A stretch of 64,000 nucleotides of DNA from Streptomyces sp. MNU76 (GTDB lineage: Bacteria > Actinomycetota > Actinomycetes > Streptomycetales > Streptomycetaceae), in the NCBI RefSeq assembly GCF_020982545.1, contig NZ_JAJKLK010000005.1:62001-126000 (forward strand), in the 5' to 3' direction. The notes beneath the pieces are model-generated. The model searched no databases. It was not told the origin of the DNA and was given only the letters and a program-made list of their open reading frames with translations. The position numbers and the translations under genes are program-made. Shown piece after piece: positions 53,219-60,527 of this stretch. Position 1 is the first letter of the stretch. Every line of letters starts with the position of its first letter.

Positions 53219-54049
53219 ATGACCGCACCTGCACAACAGCGCGTCCGGCACCGCCGTCGGGTCACCGGCCGGCGGGCCGTGATCGGGTCGGTGGCCGCCC
53301 TCGCCCTCACGGGCGGGGTGCTCGCCACGACGTCGCTGCTGTCCTCCGCCGGCGCCGCCGCCACCTGGCCGACGGCCAAGGGCAGCAAGGCCGTCTCCTC
53401 GACGATCGAGGTGAAGGGCACGTACGACGGCAGGCTGAGGAAGTTCTTCGGCAAGGGCGCGCTCGGCGACGGCAGCCAGGACGAGGGCCAGGACCCGATC
53501 TTCGAACTGGCGGACGGCGCCGTGCTGCAGAACGTGATCATCGGTGTACCGGGGGCGGACGGCGTGCACTGCAAGGGCAGCTGCACCCTGAAGAACGTCT
53601 GGTGGCTGGATGTCGGTGAGGACGCCGCCAGCTTCAAGGGCACGTCGTCGAAGGCCGTGTACAAGGTCGTCGGCGGGGGCGCGAAGAAGGCCTCGGACAA
53701 GGTGTTCCAGTTCAACGGCGCCGGGAGGCTCAGCATCACCGGGTTCCGGGTACAGGACTCCGGCAAGCTGGTGCGCTCCTGCGGCAACTGCAAGAAGCAG
53801 TACGAGCGCGCGATCGTGCTCAGCGACATCGACGTCGTGGCGCCCCTGAAGGCGGTCGTCGGCGTGAACGCCAACTACGGCGACACCGCGACGCTGTCGA
53901 GGATCCGCATCCACGGCGACCCGAAGAAGAAGGTCAAGACCTGCGTGCGCTTCAAGGGCAACAGTTCCGGCAAGGAACCGACGCAGATCGGTGTGGGTGC
54001 GGACGGAACCACCTGCAAGTTCTCGTCATCTGCCATCACGTACAACTGA
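53219..54049 (+). CDS. secreted pectate lyase, PL3 family
   Basis: A 276-residue secreted lyase cleaving polygalacturonate by beta-elimination, normally calcium-dependent. The twin-Arg-like signal peptide (HRRRVTGRRAVIGSVAALAL) ends near residue 47. The catalytic domain is a compact beta-helix with DPIFELADGAVLQNVIIGVP, GADGVHCKGSCTLKNVWWLD and VGEDAASFKG, the family hallmark, then KKVKTCVRFKGN. Start ATG at 53219 with GAGGAA upstream. First gene of the pectin island, directly after the sigma/membrane pair on the same strand. Confidence 0.93.
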   Translation: MTAPAQQRVRHRRRVTGRRAVIGSVAALALTGGVLATTSLLSSAGAAATWPTAKGSKAVSSTIEVKGTYDGRLRKFFGKGALGDGSQDEGQDPIFELADGAVLQNVIIGVPGADGVHCKGSCTLKNVWWLDVGEDAASFKGTSSKAVYKVVGGGAKKASDKVFQFNGAGRLSITGFRVQDSGKLVRSCGNCKKQYERAIVLSDIDVVAPLKAVVGVNANYGDTATLSRIRIHGDPKKKVKTCVRFKGNSSGKEPTQIGVGADGTTCKFSSSAITYN

Positions 54050-54097
54050 AGCCTCCCGTGCGGACAGGATTCCTGGCTCAGGCCGCCGTCTGGAGCA

Positions 54098-54178
54098 GCG
54101 GAAGTCTTCCACGGCGATGGCGTCGTGGCCGCGGACGACCTTCTTGGCCCACTTGCGGCCGGTGTCCTCGAACATGCC
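54098..54178 (-). mobile_element. fragment of an IS605-type OrfB/TnpB transposase
   Basis: About 27 codons on the minus strand read RKWAKKVVRGHDAIAVEDFR, the central segment of the Streptomyces OrfB/TnpB family (normally KWAKxVVRDHDxIAVEDFRPKF). The reading stops matching straight after EDFR and nothing else of the transposase remains. It is a scar of a lost insertion element between the PL3 gene and the RG-lyase remnant. Confidence 0.65.
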
Positions 54179-54256
54179 ACGCCCCCGCAACCGTCACCTG
54201 CACCATCGCCCCCCACGGCCCCGGGCCGGCAGCGGTACGGGCGCTCCGCACCCTCA

Positions 54257-54570
54257 CAACTCACTCCCGCGCAGGCCGCCGCCACGCACACCCTGCGGAT
54301 CGGTGTCACGGACGCGTTCGCGGGCGGGCGACCGCGGGTATTCATCAATGACCGGGTCCCGGCGGCCCGGAAACAGCCGTCCACCCGTTCGCTCACCACG
54401 GATTCGTACCGGGGAACAACCGCACCTTCCTCTGCAGCGTCCCTACAAGTGCGTGGAAGTCGAACACCAGTGAGCACAACGTACTGTCACTCGACATCGT
54501 CAGTGGTTCGAGCGGCACGGGCTTCGTCAGCCCGGGTACCTCGTTCGACTGCGTGGACCTGCTGGCCTGA
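54257..54570 (+). pseudogene. C-terminal remnant of a rhamnogalacturonan lyase (PL4)
   Basis: Only the last about 100 codons of a PL4-type rhamnogalacturonan endolyase remain, from its carbohydrate-binding C-terminal domain. THTLRIGVTDAFAGGRPRVF and STRSLTTDSYRG are in one frame; NNRTFLCSVPTSAW, NVLSLDIVSGSSGTGFVSPG and FDCVDLLA then the stop are in the next. The shift fits loss of one G in the GGGG run at 54411-54414. The catalytic part is missing; the upstream junction is near the TnpB scar. Family assignment is from recall of the C-terminal sequence pattern. Confidence 0.65.
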
Positions 54571-54629
54571 GCCCCCCTCGGCCGGCAGCAGGTGCCGACC
54601 TGAGCCCCCCTCGGGGTCGGCACGGAAAA

Positions 54630-54661
54630 CGCCCCCCGCCGGTGACGACCGGCGGGGGGCG
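54630..54661. terminator. stem-loop terminator
   Basis: CGCCCCCCGCCGGT, loop GACG, then the exact complement, followed by CCTTCTTCTC. It lies between the RG-lyase remnant and the convergent PL9 gene. Confidence 0.85.
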
Positions 54662-54736
54662 CCTTCTTCTCGCCCCGTCTGTTCTCGCCCTTCCCGGCGT
54701 CTCGCCCTTTCCTGGCGTCTCGCCCCGCGCGGCAGG

Positions 54737-55891
54737 TCAGTTCATCGTCGCGCCGATGGCCTTGGAGCCCGTGGTGAGGAACGTCGTGATCGGCAGGGAG
54801 CCGTCCGTCCGCCGGGCCGCGTACGCGGTGGCCGCGTCCTCGGACCGGAAGGCGGGCGCGGTGATGCCGCTGTCCCAGTTGTTGGCGGCCGAGACCGTGC
54901 CCGAGCCCGGCTTCGCCTCCCCCGTCCCGTTGCCCACCGCGAGGTTCCGCGCCAGCCGGGCCTTGCCGGTGGCGAAGTAGAACCCGTTCCCCTTGTTGGC
55001 GTAGGCCGTGTTGCGGTTCACCAGGATCGCGCCGGTGTTGGAGTTCTCGGTGAACCCGTGCAGCGTGTTGTCCCAGGCCGCGTTGTTGTTGACGGAGTGC
55101 GCGACCGAGGCTCCGCCGCCGCCCAGCTTGAACCCGTTGCCGTTGCCCTCGAACGCGGGGTCCTTCCAGCGGTTCCTGCCGTTGCCGAAGGCCCAGGAGT
55201 GGTCGACGGTGACGGGCGAGGAGAACTGCCAGAGGTCGAGCCCGTCGTCGGCGTTGTCGTACAGGCGCGCCCCGGTGATCCTGTTGCCGGTGCCCGAGCC
55301 GAACTTCACGGCGATGCCGTCGGCGTTCTGGCCGTGGTTCGCGGCGTCGTAGTTGCCGTGACTGTCCAGGTTGCGCACGAGGTTGTCCGTGGTGCCGTCA
55401 CCGCGCAGGGTGAAGCCCGAGTCGCCGTTGTTCGCGGTGACGAGGTTCTGGAAGACACCGCCGACCGAGGACGTGGCCACGAAGCCCTGGGCCGGGGAGT
55501 TCTGGAAGGTGAGTCCCGAGACGGTCCAGTAGTCGCCGTAGATCCCGGCGAGCCAGGAGCCGACGGGCAGTGCGGACCCGTCGACCTCGACCTTCTCGCT
55601 GCCGTACGCGGTGAGCGTGATCCGGGCCGTGGGGGTGCCGTTCGCCGTGGACTTCAGGGTCTTCGTCGGCTTGTAGATGCCGCCGCGCACCTGGATCGTC
55701 GTACCGGCGACGGCGTTCGCCACGGCCGACTCCAGCGCGGCGGTGCTGGAGACCGTGACGGTGTCGGCGGCGGCCAGGGCGCCGTCGTGCGCGAGGCCGA
55801 GGTGGACGCCGCCCGCCCCCGCGGCGACGGACACGGCGGCGGCGATCGACAGGGTCCGGGTTCTACGGTGGCGTCCGTAGGTCTGACGCAC
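54737..55891 (-). CDS. secreted pectate lyase-like protein, PL9 family
   Basis: A 384-residue secreted right-handed beta-helix protein. A long basic signal peptide (RHRRTRTLSIAAAVSVAAGA) ends near residue 41. The helix contains YGDYWTVSGLTFQNSPAQGF, NADGIAVKFGSGTGN, YDNADDGLDLWQFSSPVTVD and GNGFKLGGGG, matching PL9 exo/endo-pectate lyases including the calcium-site Asp cluster and candidate catalytic Lys (FKLGG). It ends TTFLTTGSKAIGATMN. GTG start at 55891 after AAAGGA. Divergent from a GH43 gene across a region with a CGAAAGTTTCG palindrome. Confidence 0.92.
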   Translation of the reverse strand: MRQTYGRHRRTRTLSIAAAVSVAAGAGGVHLGLAHDGALAAADTVTVSSTAALESAVANAVAGTTIQVRGGIYKPTKTLKSTANGTPTARITLTAYGSEKVEVDGSALPVGSWLAGIYGDYWTVSGLTFQNSPAQGFVATSSVGGVFQNLVTANNGDSGFTLRGDGTTDNLVRNLDSHGNYDAANHGQNADGIAVKFGSGTGNRITGARLYDNADDGLDLWQFSSPVTVDHSWAFGNGRNRWKDPAFEGNGNGFKLGGGGASVAHSVNNNAAWDNTLHGFTENSNTGAILVNRNTAYANKGNGFYFATGKARLARNLAVGNGTGEAKPGSGTVSAANNWDSGITAPAFRSEDAATAYAARRTDGSLPITTFLTTGSKAIGATMN

Positions 55892-55973
55892 GGGAATCCT
55901 TTCGCAGGGGAGGCGTCTTCGGGAGACGAGGAACGAAGCGGGCCGGAGGGCCCACCCCGGCCCGCTTCTGATC

Positions 55974-56006
55974 ACTGGTCGCCGCTGGCCGGGAAAGGGT
56001 TGCCGC
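55974..56006 (-). promoter_or_regulatory. upstream block shared with the PL3 lyase gene, copy 2
   Basis: Minus strand: GCGGCAACCCTTTC (56006-55993), nine bases, GGCGACCAGT (55983-55974), 82 bases before the PL9 start. Same boxes and spacing as 53150-53182. Confidence 0.5.
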
Positions 56007-56023
56007 ATCCCCGCGACATTGCT

Positions 56024-56034
56024 CGAAAGTTTCG
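56024..56034. promoter_or_regulatory. CGAAAGTTTCG palindrome, candidate operator
   Basis: A perfect 11-bp dyad between the divergent PL9 and GH43 genes. CGAA-N-TTCG-type sites are described for LacI-type control of plant-polysaccharide genes in streptomycetes (xylan genes), so it may be a repressor site for both genes. Confidence 0.55.
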
Positions 56035-56139
56035 CTGGGAGTCTTCACACGCACACCGATTGACGCCCTGAACCGCACTGGTGAGACTCCGAGGGGCCAC
56101 TCGGCACACAGAAACCGTCAGACTCCCACAGGATGTGTC

Positions 56140-57504
56140 ATGCGCCCCACCGCCCGTACGCTCCTGCTGCCCCTCCTGGCTCTCGTCCTCGGCCTCATGG
56201 CCGCCCCACCGGGCGCGGCCCAACCGGCACCCGAGCCCACGCACCGGTCCGTGCACAAGCCCGGGAAGAAGCCCGGGAAGAACCCGCAGTACGCCGGTTA
56301 TCTCTTCGCCTACTTCACCGGCGAGGGCACCGCCGACGGCGAGCAGATCCGCTACGCCCTCAGCCGCGGCGACGACGCCCTGCACTGGCGGGAGCTGAAC
56401 GCCGGGAAGCCGGTCCTCACCTCGACGATCGGCGAGAAGGGGCTGCGCGACCCGTTCGTGATCCGCGCTCCCGGGGGCGACAAGTTCTACATGATCGCCA
56501 CCGATCTGCGGATGTACCGCAACAGCAGCGGCAGTTGGGACCAGGTCCAGAGACACGGCAGCAAGTCGATCATGGTCTGGGAGTCCACGGACCTGGTGCA
56601 CTGGACCAACCAGCGGCTGGTGAGGGTCTCGCCCGACAACGCGGGCAACACCTGGGCGCCGGAGGCGTACTGGGACGAGAGCCGCGGTGAGTTCGTCGTG
56701 TTCTGGGCGTCGAAGCTGTACGCCGACGACGACCCGGGCCACACCGGCTCCACCTACAACAAGATGCTGTACGCCACGACGAAGGACTTCCGCGCCTTCG
56801 GCGAGCCGAAGGTCTGGAACGACCCGGGCTACTCGGTCATCGACTCGACCGTGGTGGAGCACGACGGCACGTACTACCGCTACACCAAGGACGAGCGGGA
56901 CCCCACCTCCTCCAGCCCCTGCGCCAAGTTCATCACCGGTGAGAAGTCGACGTCGCTGACCTCGACCAGGTACGACTTCGTGGCGGACTGCATCGGCGAC
57001 GGCGCGATGGCCCGCGGCGAGGGGCCGACGGTGTTCAAGTCGAACACCGAGGAGAAGTGGTACCTGTTCATCGACGAGTACGGCGGCCGCGGCTACCTCC
57101 CCTTCGAGACGACCGACCTCGGCTCCGGCCGGTGGACCCCGTCGACGAACTACCAGCTGCCCGCCAGCCCTCGACACGGCACGGTCATCCCGGTGACACG
57201 GCGGGAGTACGACCGGCTGCTGGCCGCGTATCCGGTGACCCAGGCCTCGGTCGTGGACGTGACGGCGAAGGGCCGGCAGGGGTACGCGGTCGTCACCGAG
57301 GCCTCGTCCGAGGTCGTCCTGCCGATGGCGCCCGGCGCGAAGCTCTCCCGGCTGGCGCCGAAGCTGTGGCTCGGTGAGGGCGCGTCGGTGAGCCCGAGGC
57401 CGGGAACCCGCCGCGACTTCCGCAAGCCGCAGAAGTACACGGTCACCGGTGCCGACGGGACGAAACGCGTCTGGACCGTGGAGGCGGTGCCGACCCCGGA
57501 GTAG
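56140..57504 (+). CDS. secreted glycoside hydrolase family 43 protein
   Basis: A 454-residue secreted five-bladed beta-propeller enzyme of GH43, typically an arabinanase or arabinofuranosidase removing pectin side chains. Signal peptide about residues 1-28. QYAGYLFAYFTGEGTADGEQ, KGLRDPFVIRAPGGDKFYMI (catalytic Asp region), SDNAGNTWAPEAYWDESRGE-like stretch (general acid Glu in WAPE) and AMARGEGPTVFKSNTEEKW (second Glu region) are in the expected order. The last 90 residues form a separate beta-sandwich tail. ATG at 56140 after ACAGGATGTGTC. Confidence 0.9.
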   Translation: MRPTARTLLLPLLALVLGLMAAPPGAAQPAPEPTHRSVHKPGKKPGKNPQYAGYLFAYFTGEGTADGEQIRYALSRGDDALHWRELNAGKPVLTSTIGEKGLRDPFVIRAPGGDKFYMIATDLRMYRNSSGSWDQVQRHGSKSIMVWESTDLVHWTNQRLVRVSPDNAGNTWAPEAYWDESRGEFVVFWASKLYADDDPGHTGSTYNKMLYATTKDFRAFGEPKVWNDPGYSVIDSTVVEHDGTYYRYTKDERDPTSSSPCAKFITGEKSTSLTSTRYDFVADCIGDGAMARGEGPTVFKSNTEEKWYLFIDEYGGRGYLPFETTDLGSGRWTPSTNYQLPASPRHGTVIPVTRREYDRLLAAYPVTQASVVDVTAKGRQGYAVVTEASSEVVLPMAPGAKLSRLAPKLWLGEGASVSPRPGTRRDFRKPQKYTVTGADGTKRVWTVEAVPTPE

Positions 57505-57505
57505 G

Positions 57506-59125
57506 TCAGGCCGGCACGCCGCCCGTGGTCCGTTCGTCGGTCACCGTCAGCAGCAGGTCCGCCCTGAAGCCGGTCCCTCCGACCTCGAAGGCCCAGGTGC
57601 CGGGCCCACCCCTGTCGGTGGGCCGCATCGGCCACACCTCCGCGATCTGCCTGTCCTCCGCGGCGGCGTGCCCGTCCTCGGTGCTCACTCCCGGCGCCAG
57701 GTAACGCTCGGTGGTGTGCAGGTACAGCGACCACGCCCCGTCGTCGCCGGGCACCGCCTGGACGTAGTACTGCTTGCGGAAGACCTCGTTGTCGGAGAAT
57801 CCGATACCGAGGCTGTCCCGCTCGTACACATGGACGCCGAGGCGGAGGACCACCGACCGGTCCCCCGCGCCCTCGGGTTTGGCGGCGGCATCGACCCAGC
57901 CCTCCCAGATCAGCCGGTTCCCGTCCGCCCATCCGGTGGTGGCGTCACCCGGCGCCGAGAGAGGCTTGCTCAACTCCTCGGCGAGATCGGGCAGTTTGTC
58001 GGTGAGGTCGTCCTTGCGGAAGGGGCCGTAGTAGTTCTCGGCCTCGCTGCTCTGGTGGCACAGCTCGAAGTCGACGAAGCGCGGTTTGACGGACACCCCG
58101 AAGTAGAACTCGCTGCGGCCGAAGAGGTCCCGGCCCCGGGTCACCTCGGCCCGGTCCAGTCGCAGCTGTACATGGTGCGTGCCGTGGAAGAAGCGCATGG
58201 CGATCTCGTACGCCTCGCGCGAGGTCACCAGCGAGTCGTTGCCGCCGTGGCATTTGTGGACGAAGGTCCGGGGCGCGCCCGGGATCTGGGCGGAGGACTG
58301 CTTGACCAGGCCGTCGCTGCGGTTGTAGGTGAGCGTGCCCTCGTCCATCAGGCCCGCGATGCGATTGCCCAGGGAGGCGAACTTGGCTCCGTAGGAACGG
58401 TAGTCCGTGCCGACCACCGTCAGGATCCTCCTGACGGGGAACGGGATGGCCCGGATGTCCGTGCGGTCCGGGTCGAAGGCGGCGATCTCGTCCGCGACCG
58501 CGCCGGGCAGGCACTTGACCAGCGCGTCGGGCATGTACTGGAACGCGATCCCCCGGTGCGGTGTGCCCAGGGTGACGATGCGGTGGATGACGTCCGCGCT
58601 CTGCTCCCCCAGGCGGCTCAGGGCGGCCCGGGTGACGAGGCCGCCCATGCTGTGCGCGACGATGTCCACACCGGTGAACTCCTCGTCCGGCCGCATGCCG
58701 TGGCGGATGATCTCGATGAGCCTGACCAGCCCTTCCCCGAAGCGGTCGATCTTCCGGGGGACGAGGTCGTAGTAGCGGTAGATCCACAGGGTTCCCATGG
58801 CGCCCTGGGCGAGCGCCTCGCGCGCCATGGGGACGTCCACCACCATCGTGCCGGTGAGCAGGTGCTCGGGCCATCCGTCGCGCTCGCCCGGTCTGGGTTT
58901 CTGCTCCTCCTCGTAGTAGCCGACCACGTTGGTGGCGTCCCGGTACGGGTGGAGCGTCGACTTGAGGGCGCGCAGGACGAAGCCCTCGTAGATGAAGTTC
59001 TCGCCGTAGCGCTTTTCGTAGACGCTGCCGTTGTTGAACCCCTGATACGCGTCACGCCGCTCGTCCGACACACCGGGTCCGCCGAATCCGCGAATCAGGA
59101 TCAGCGGGCGAGGACTACCGACCAC
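57506..59125 (-). CDS. lipase-like alpha/beta hydrolase
   Basis: About 539 residues. RPLILIRGFGG is the oxyanion strand, the nucleophile elbow is GVDIVAHSMGGLVTRAAL (Ser), and LGTPHRGIAFQYMPDALV follows, the layout of PGAP1/triacylglycerol lipase-like enzymes. The catalytic His is probably in VHKCHGGNDSLV. Residues about 310-530 form a beta-rich C-terminal part (FYFGVSVKPRFVDFELCHQS; GIGFSDNEVFRKQYYVQAVP) of unknown role. No signal peptide. GTG at 59125 has GGAG eight bases upstream; a TTG at 59143 is possible. It converges with the GH43 gene by one base. Confidence 0.82.
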   Translation of the reverse strand: MVGSPRPLILIRGFGGPGVSDERRDAYQGFNNGSVYEKRYGENFIYEGFVLRALKSTLHPYRDATNVVGYYEEEQKPRPGERDGWPEHLLTGTMVVDVPMAREALAQGAMGTLWIYRYYDLVPRKIDRFGEGLVRLIEIIRHGMRPDEEFTGVDIVAHSMGGLVTRAALSRLGEQSADVIHRIVTLGTPHRGIAFQYMPDALVKCLPGAVADEIAAFDPDRTDIRAIPFPVRRILTVVGTDYRSYGAKFASLGNRIAGLMDEGTLTYNRSDGLVKQSSAQIPGAPRTFVHKCHGGNDSLVTSREAYEIAMRFFHGTHHVQLRLDRAEVTRGRDLFGRSEFYFGVSVKPRFVDFELCHQSSEAENYYGPFRKDDLTDKLPDLAEELSKPLSAPGDATTGWADGNRLIWEGWVDAAAKPEGAGDRSVVLRLGVHVYERDSLGIGFSDNEVFRKQYYVQAVPGDDGAWSLYLHTTERYLAPGVSTEDGHAAAEDRQIAEVWPMRPTDRGGPGTWAFEVGGTGFRADLLLTVTDERTTGGVPA

Positions 59126-59242
59126 GAGGACCACTCCACTCAAGTGCGCATGCGCTGTTCGTCGCGCAACACTGTGTGGGGGCGCACCCGCTCCGAGTCG
59201 AGAGAATCGTTTTGCCTGGCGTGCCGGAGAGCTGCGCGCCGG

Positions 59243-59383
59243 TCAGTTCATCGTCGAGCCGATCGTCGTACTGCGCGTGGTGAGGAAGGTGGTCGCGGGC
59301 AGGGCGCCGCTCGACGAACGGGCGTTGTACGTCGAGGAGACGTCGGTGGAGCGGAACGACGGGGTCGAGACTCCGGAGTCCCA
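59243..59383 (-). pseudogene. orphan C-terminal tail of a second PL9 lyase
   Basis: Forty-six codons ending TTFLTTRSTTIGSTMN are clearly homologous to the end of the PL9 protein at 54737-55891 (TTFLTTGSKAIGATMN), including WDSGVSTPSFRSTDVSSTY against WDSGITAPAFRSEDAATAY. No other part of this lyase is present. It is joined, out of frame, to a truncated esterase gene at about 59379-59383. Confidence 0.85.
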
Positions 59384-60072
59384 TGGAGAACCCGAGGGCC
59401 GCGACCCGGCGCCGGTCCACCCGGTCGAGGCCGGCCAGGAAGCCCGCCGCACGCACGTCCTCCCTGGCCATGAGCCCGGCGAGGGAGGAGCCGAGGTGGT
59501 AGAGGTTGCTCGCGAGGGCCTGTTGCTCCTCGTAGGTGACCGGGCCCCGGTCGCCCCAGCCGAGCGCGTCCACGGCGAGGACGACGTAGCCGCGCCGGGC
59601 GAGTTCGTCACCGACGAACCGGCCGCTGAAGTACCGGTCGGCCCAGGCCCGCGCGGAGGCGAGCCTGCTCTCGTCGAACCACGGCCGGACCAGTTTCTCC
59701 TTGCCGATGTCGAACTTGGCGCCGTGGTCGTGCAGGAGGAGGACGGCCGGGAACGGTCCGGTGCCGTGCGGGGTGGGCAGGGCGCCCCGGACGCGGCCGT
59801 ACCGGGTGAGGGAGAAGGTCACCGAGTCGCGGCTGTAGCCGTCGCCTTCGTCCTGTTGTCCGCCGTACTCGGGCGCGTACGGGGTGTCGTCCCGGGCGAC
59901 GAACAGATGCTCCTCGACCTTGGCGCGGGCCGCGCGCCGCCAGGTGCGGAAGTCCCGGATCGGTGAGGTGCCCCAGGCGAGCGGGAAGCGGAGCTCGTCC
60001 TTGAGCAGGGGGTTGCCAGCTGCTTGCCGGGGAGTGCGTACGAGGGTGGATGAGCTCGATCGTGTGATGATC
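59379..60072 (-). pseudogene. alpha/beta hydrolase fragment (secreted esterase-like), truncated at both ends
   Basis: The middle of an acetylxylan-esterase/dienelactone-hydrolase-like enzyme: NPLLKDELRFPLAWGTSPIR, HLFVARDDTPYAPEYGG, FPAVLLLHDHGAKFDIGKEK, GRFVGDELARRGYVVLAVDA and VAALGFSMG, where the last is the nucleophile Ser elbow. Everything after GFSMG, including the catalytic Asp and His, is missing and replaced by the PL9 tail in another frame. Upstream the frame is open but has no credible start. A GTG at 59822 could start a shorter product that would still be inactive. Confidence 0.75.
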
Positions 60073-60305
60073 GACTTCCGGGCTTGCGACGGTGTGGGCT
60101 GTTCGGGCTACGGTGAGCGGGCGATCCGGGACACCGGGAACGGAGCCGGCGTGCGGAGCCCCCTTTCCTCCGGAGAGAGGGTCCCGGGCCTCTCCGTCGC
60201 CCTCTGTCCGTACCCACCTGGCCAGGTCGTGAGGGAACCGGCCTCCCGGGACCGGACCACGTACAGGATGCGTGTCGCCGCCCCGGGGCTGAGTACGCCG
60301 GGGAC

Positions 60306-60344
60306 CTGGGGGTACCTCCCACGCCCTTGAGGCAGTGGGGGAAC
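60306..60344. repeat. intergenic inverted repeat
   Basis: GGGGGTACCTCCCACGCCCT, a short loop, then GGCAGTGGGGGA: the common Streptomyces hairpin repeat with GGTACCTCCCAC/GTGGG arms. It sits in the segment that separates the two parts of the broken esterase gene. Confidence 0.55.
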
Positions 60345-60412
60345 GCCCAAGACCGTTCGGGGCGTGCGGCTGGGCGGACTCACTCATGCTCAGTCCCCAG
60401 GAACGGTGGAAG

Positions 60413-60526
60413 TCAGGGAGGGCACCGGACAGGGCGGACCCGGCGGCCGCCATGGGCGAGGGCGGGGGCCGCGCCGGCGGCCACCAGGCCACCGGCGATT
60501 CCGCCGAGCAGGGTGCGTCGGCGCAT
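60413..60526 (-). pseudogene. isolated signal-peptide start of a secreted protein
   Basis: ATG 60526 with GGAGAGG upstream opens a clear signal peptide, MRRRTLLGGIAGGLVAAGAA then PALAHGG, but the frame stops after 37 codons. It begins two bases after the pectinesterase stop (TGAGATG), so it was the next gene of the PL1-pectinesterase operon. It is plausibly the lost N-terminus of the esterase whose body is at 59379-60072, separated by about 350 bp of non-coding sequence and repeats. Confidence 0.65.
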
Positions 60527-60527
60527 C

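Noticed and set aside
60061..60330. Possible small genes in the gap between the broken esterase parts
   Set aside because: Frames are short, lack ribosome sites and codon bias, and the region contains a hairpin repeat.
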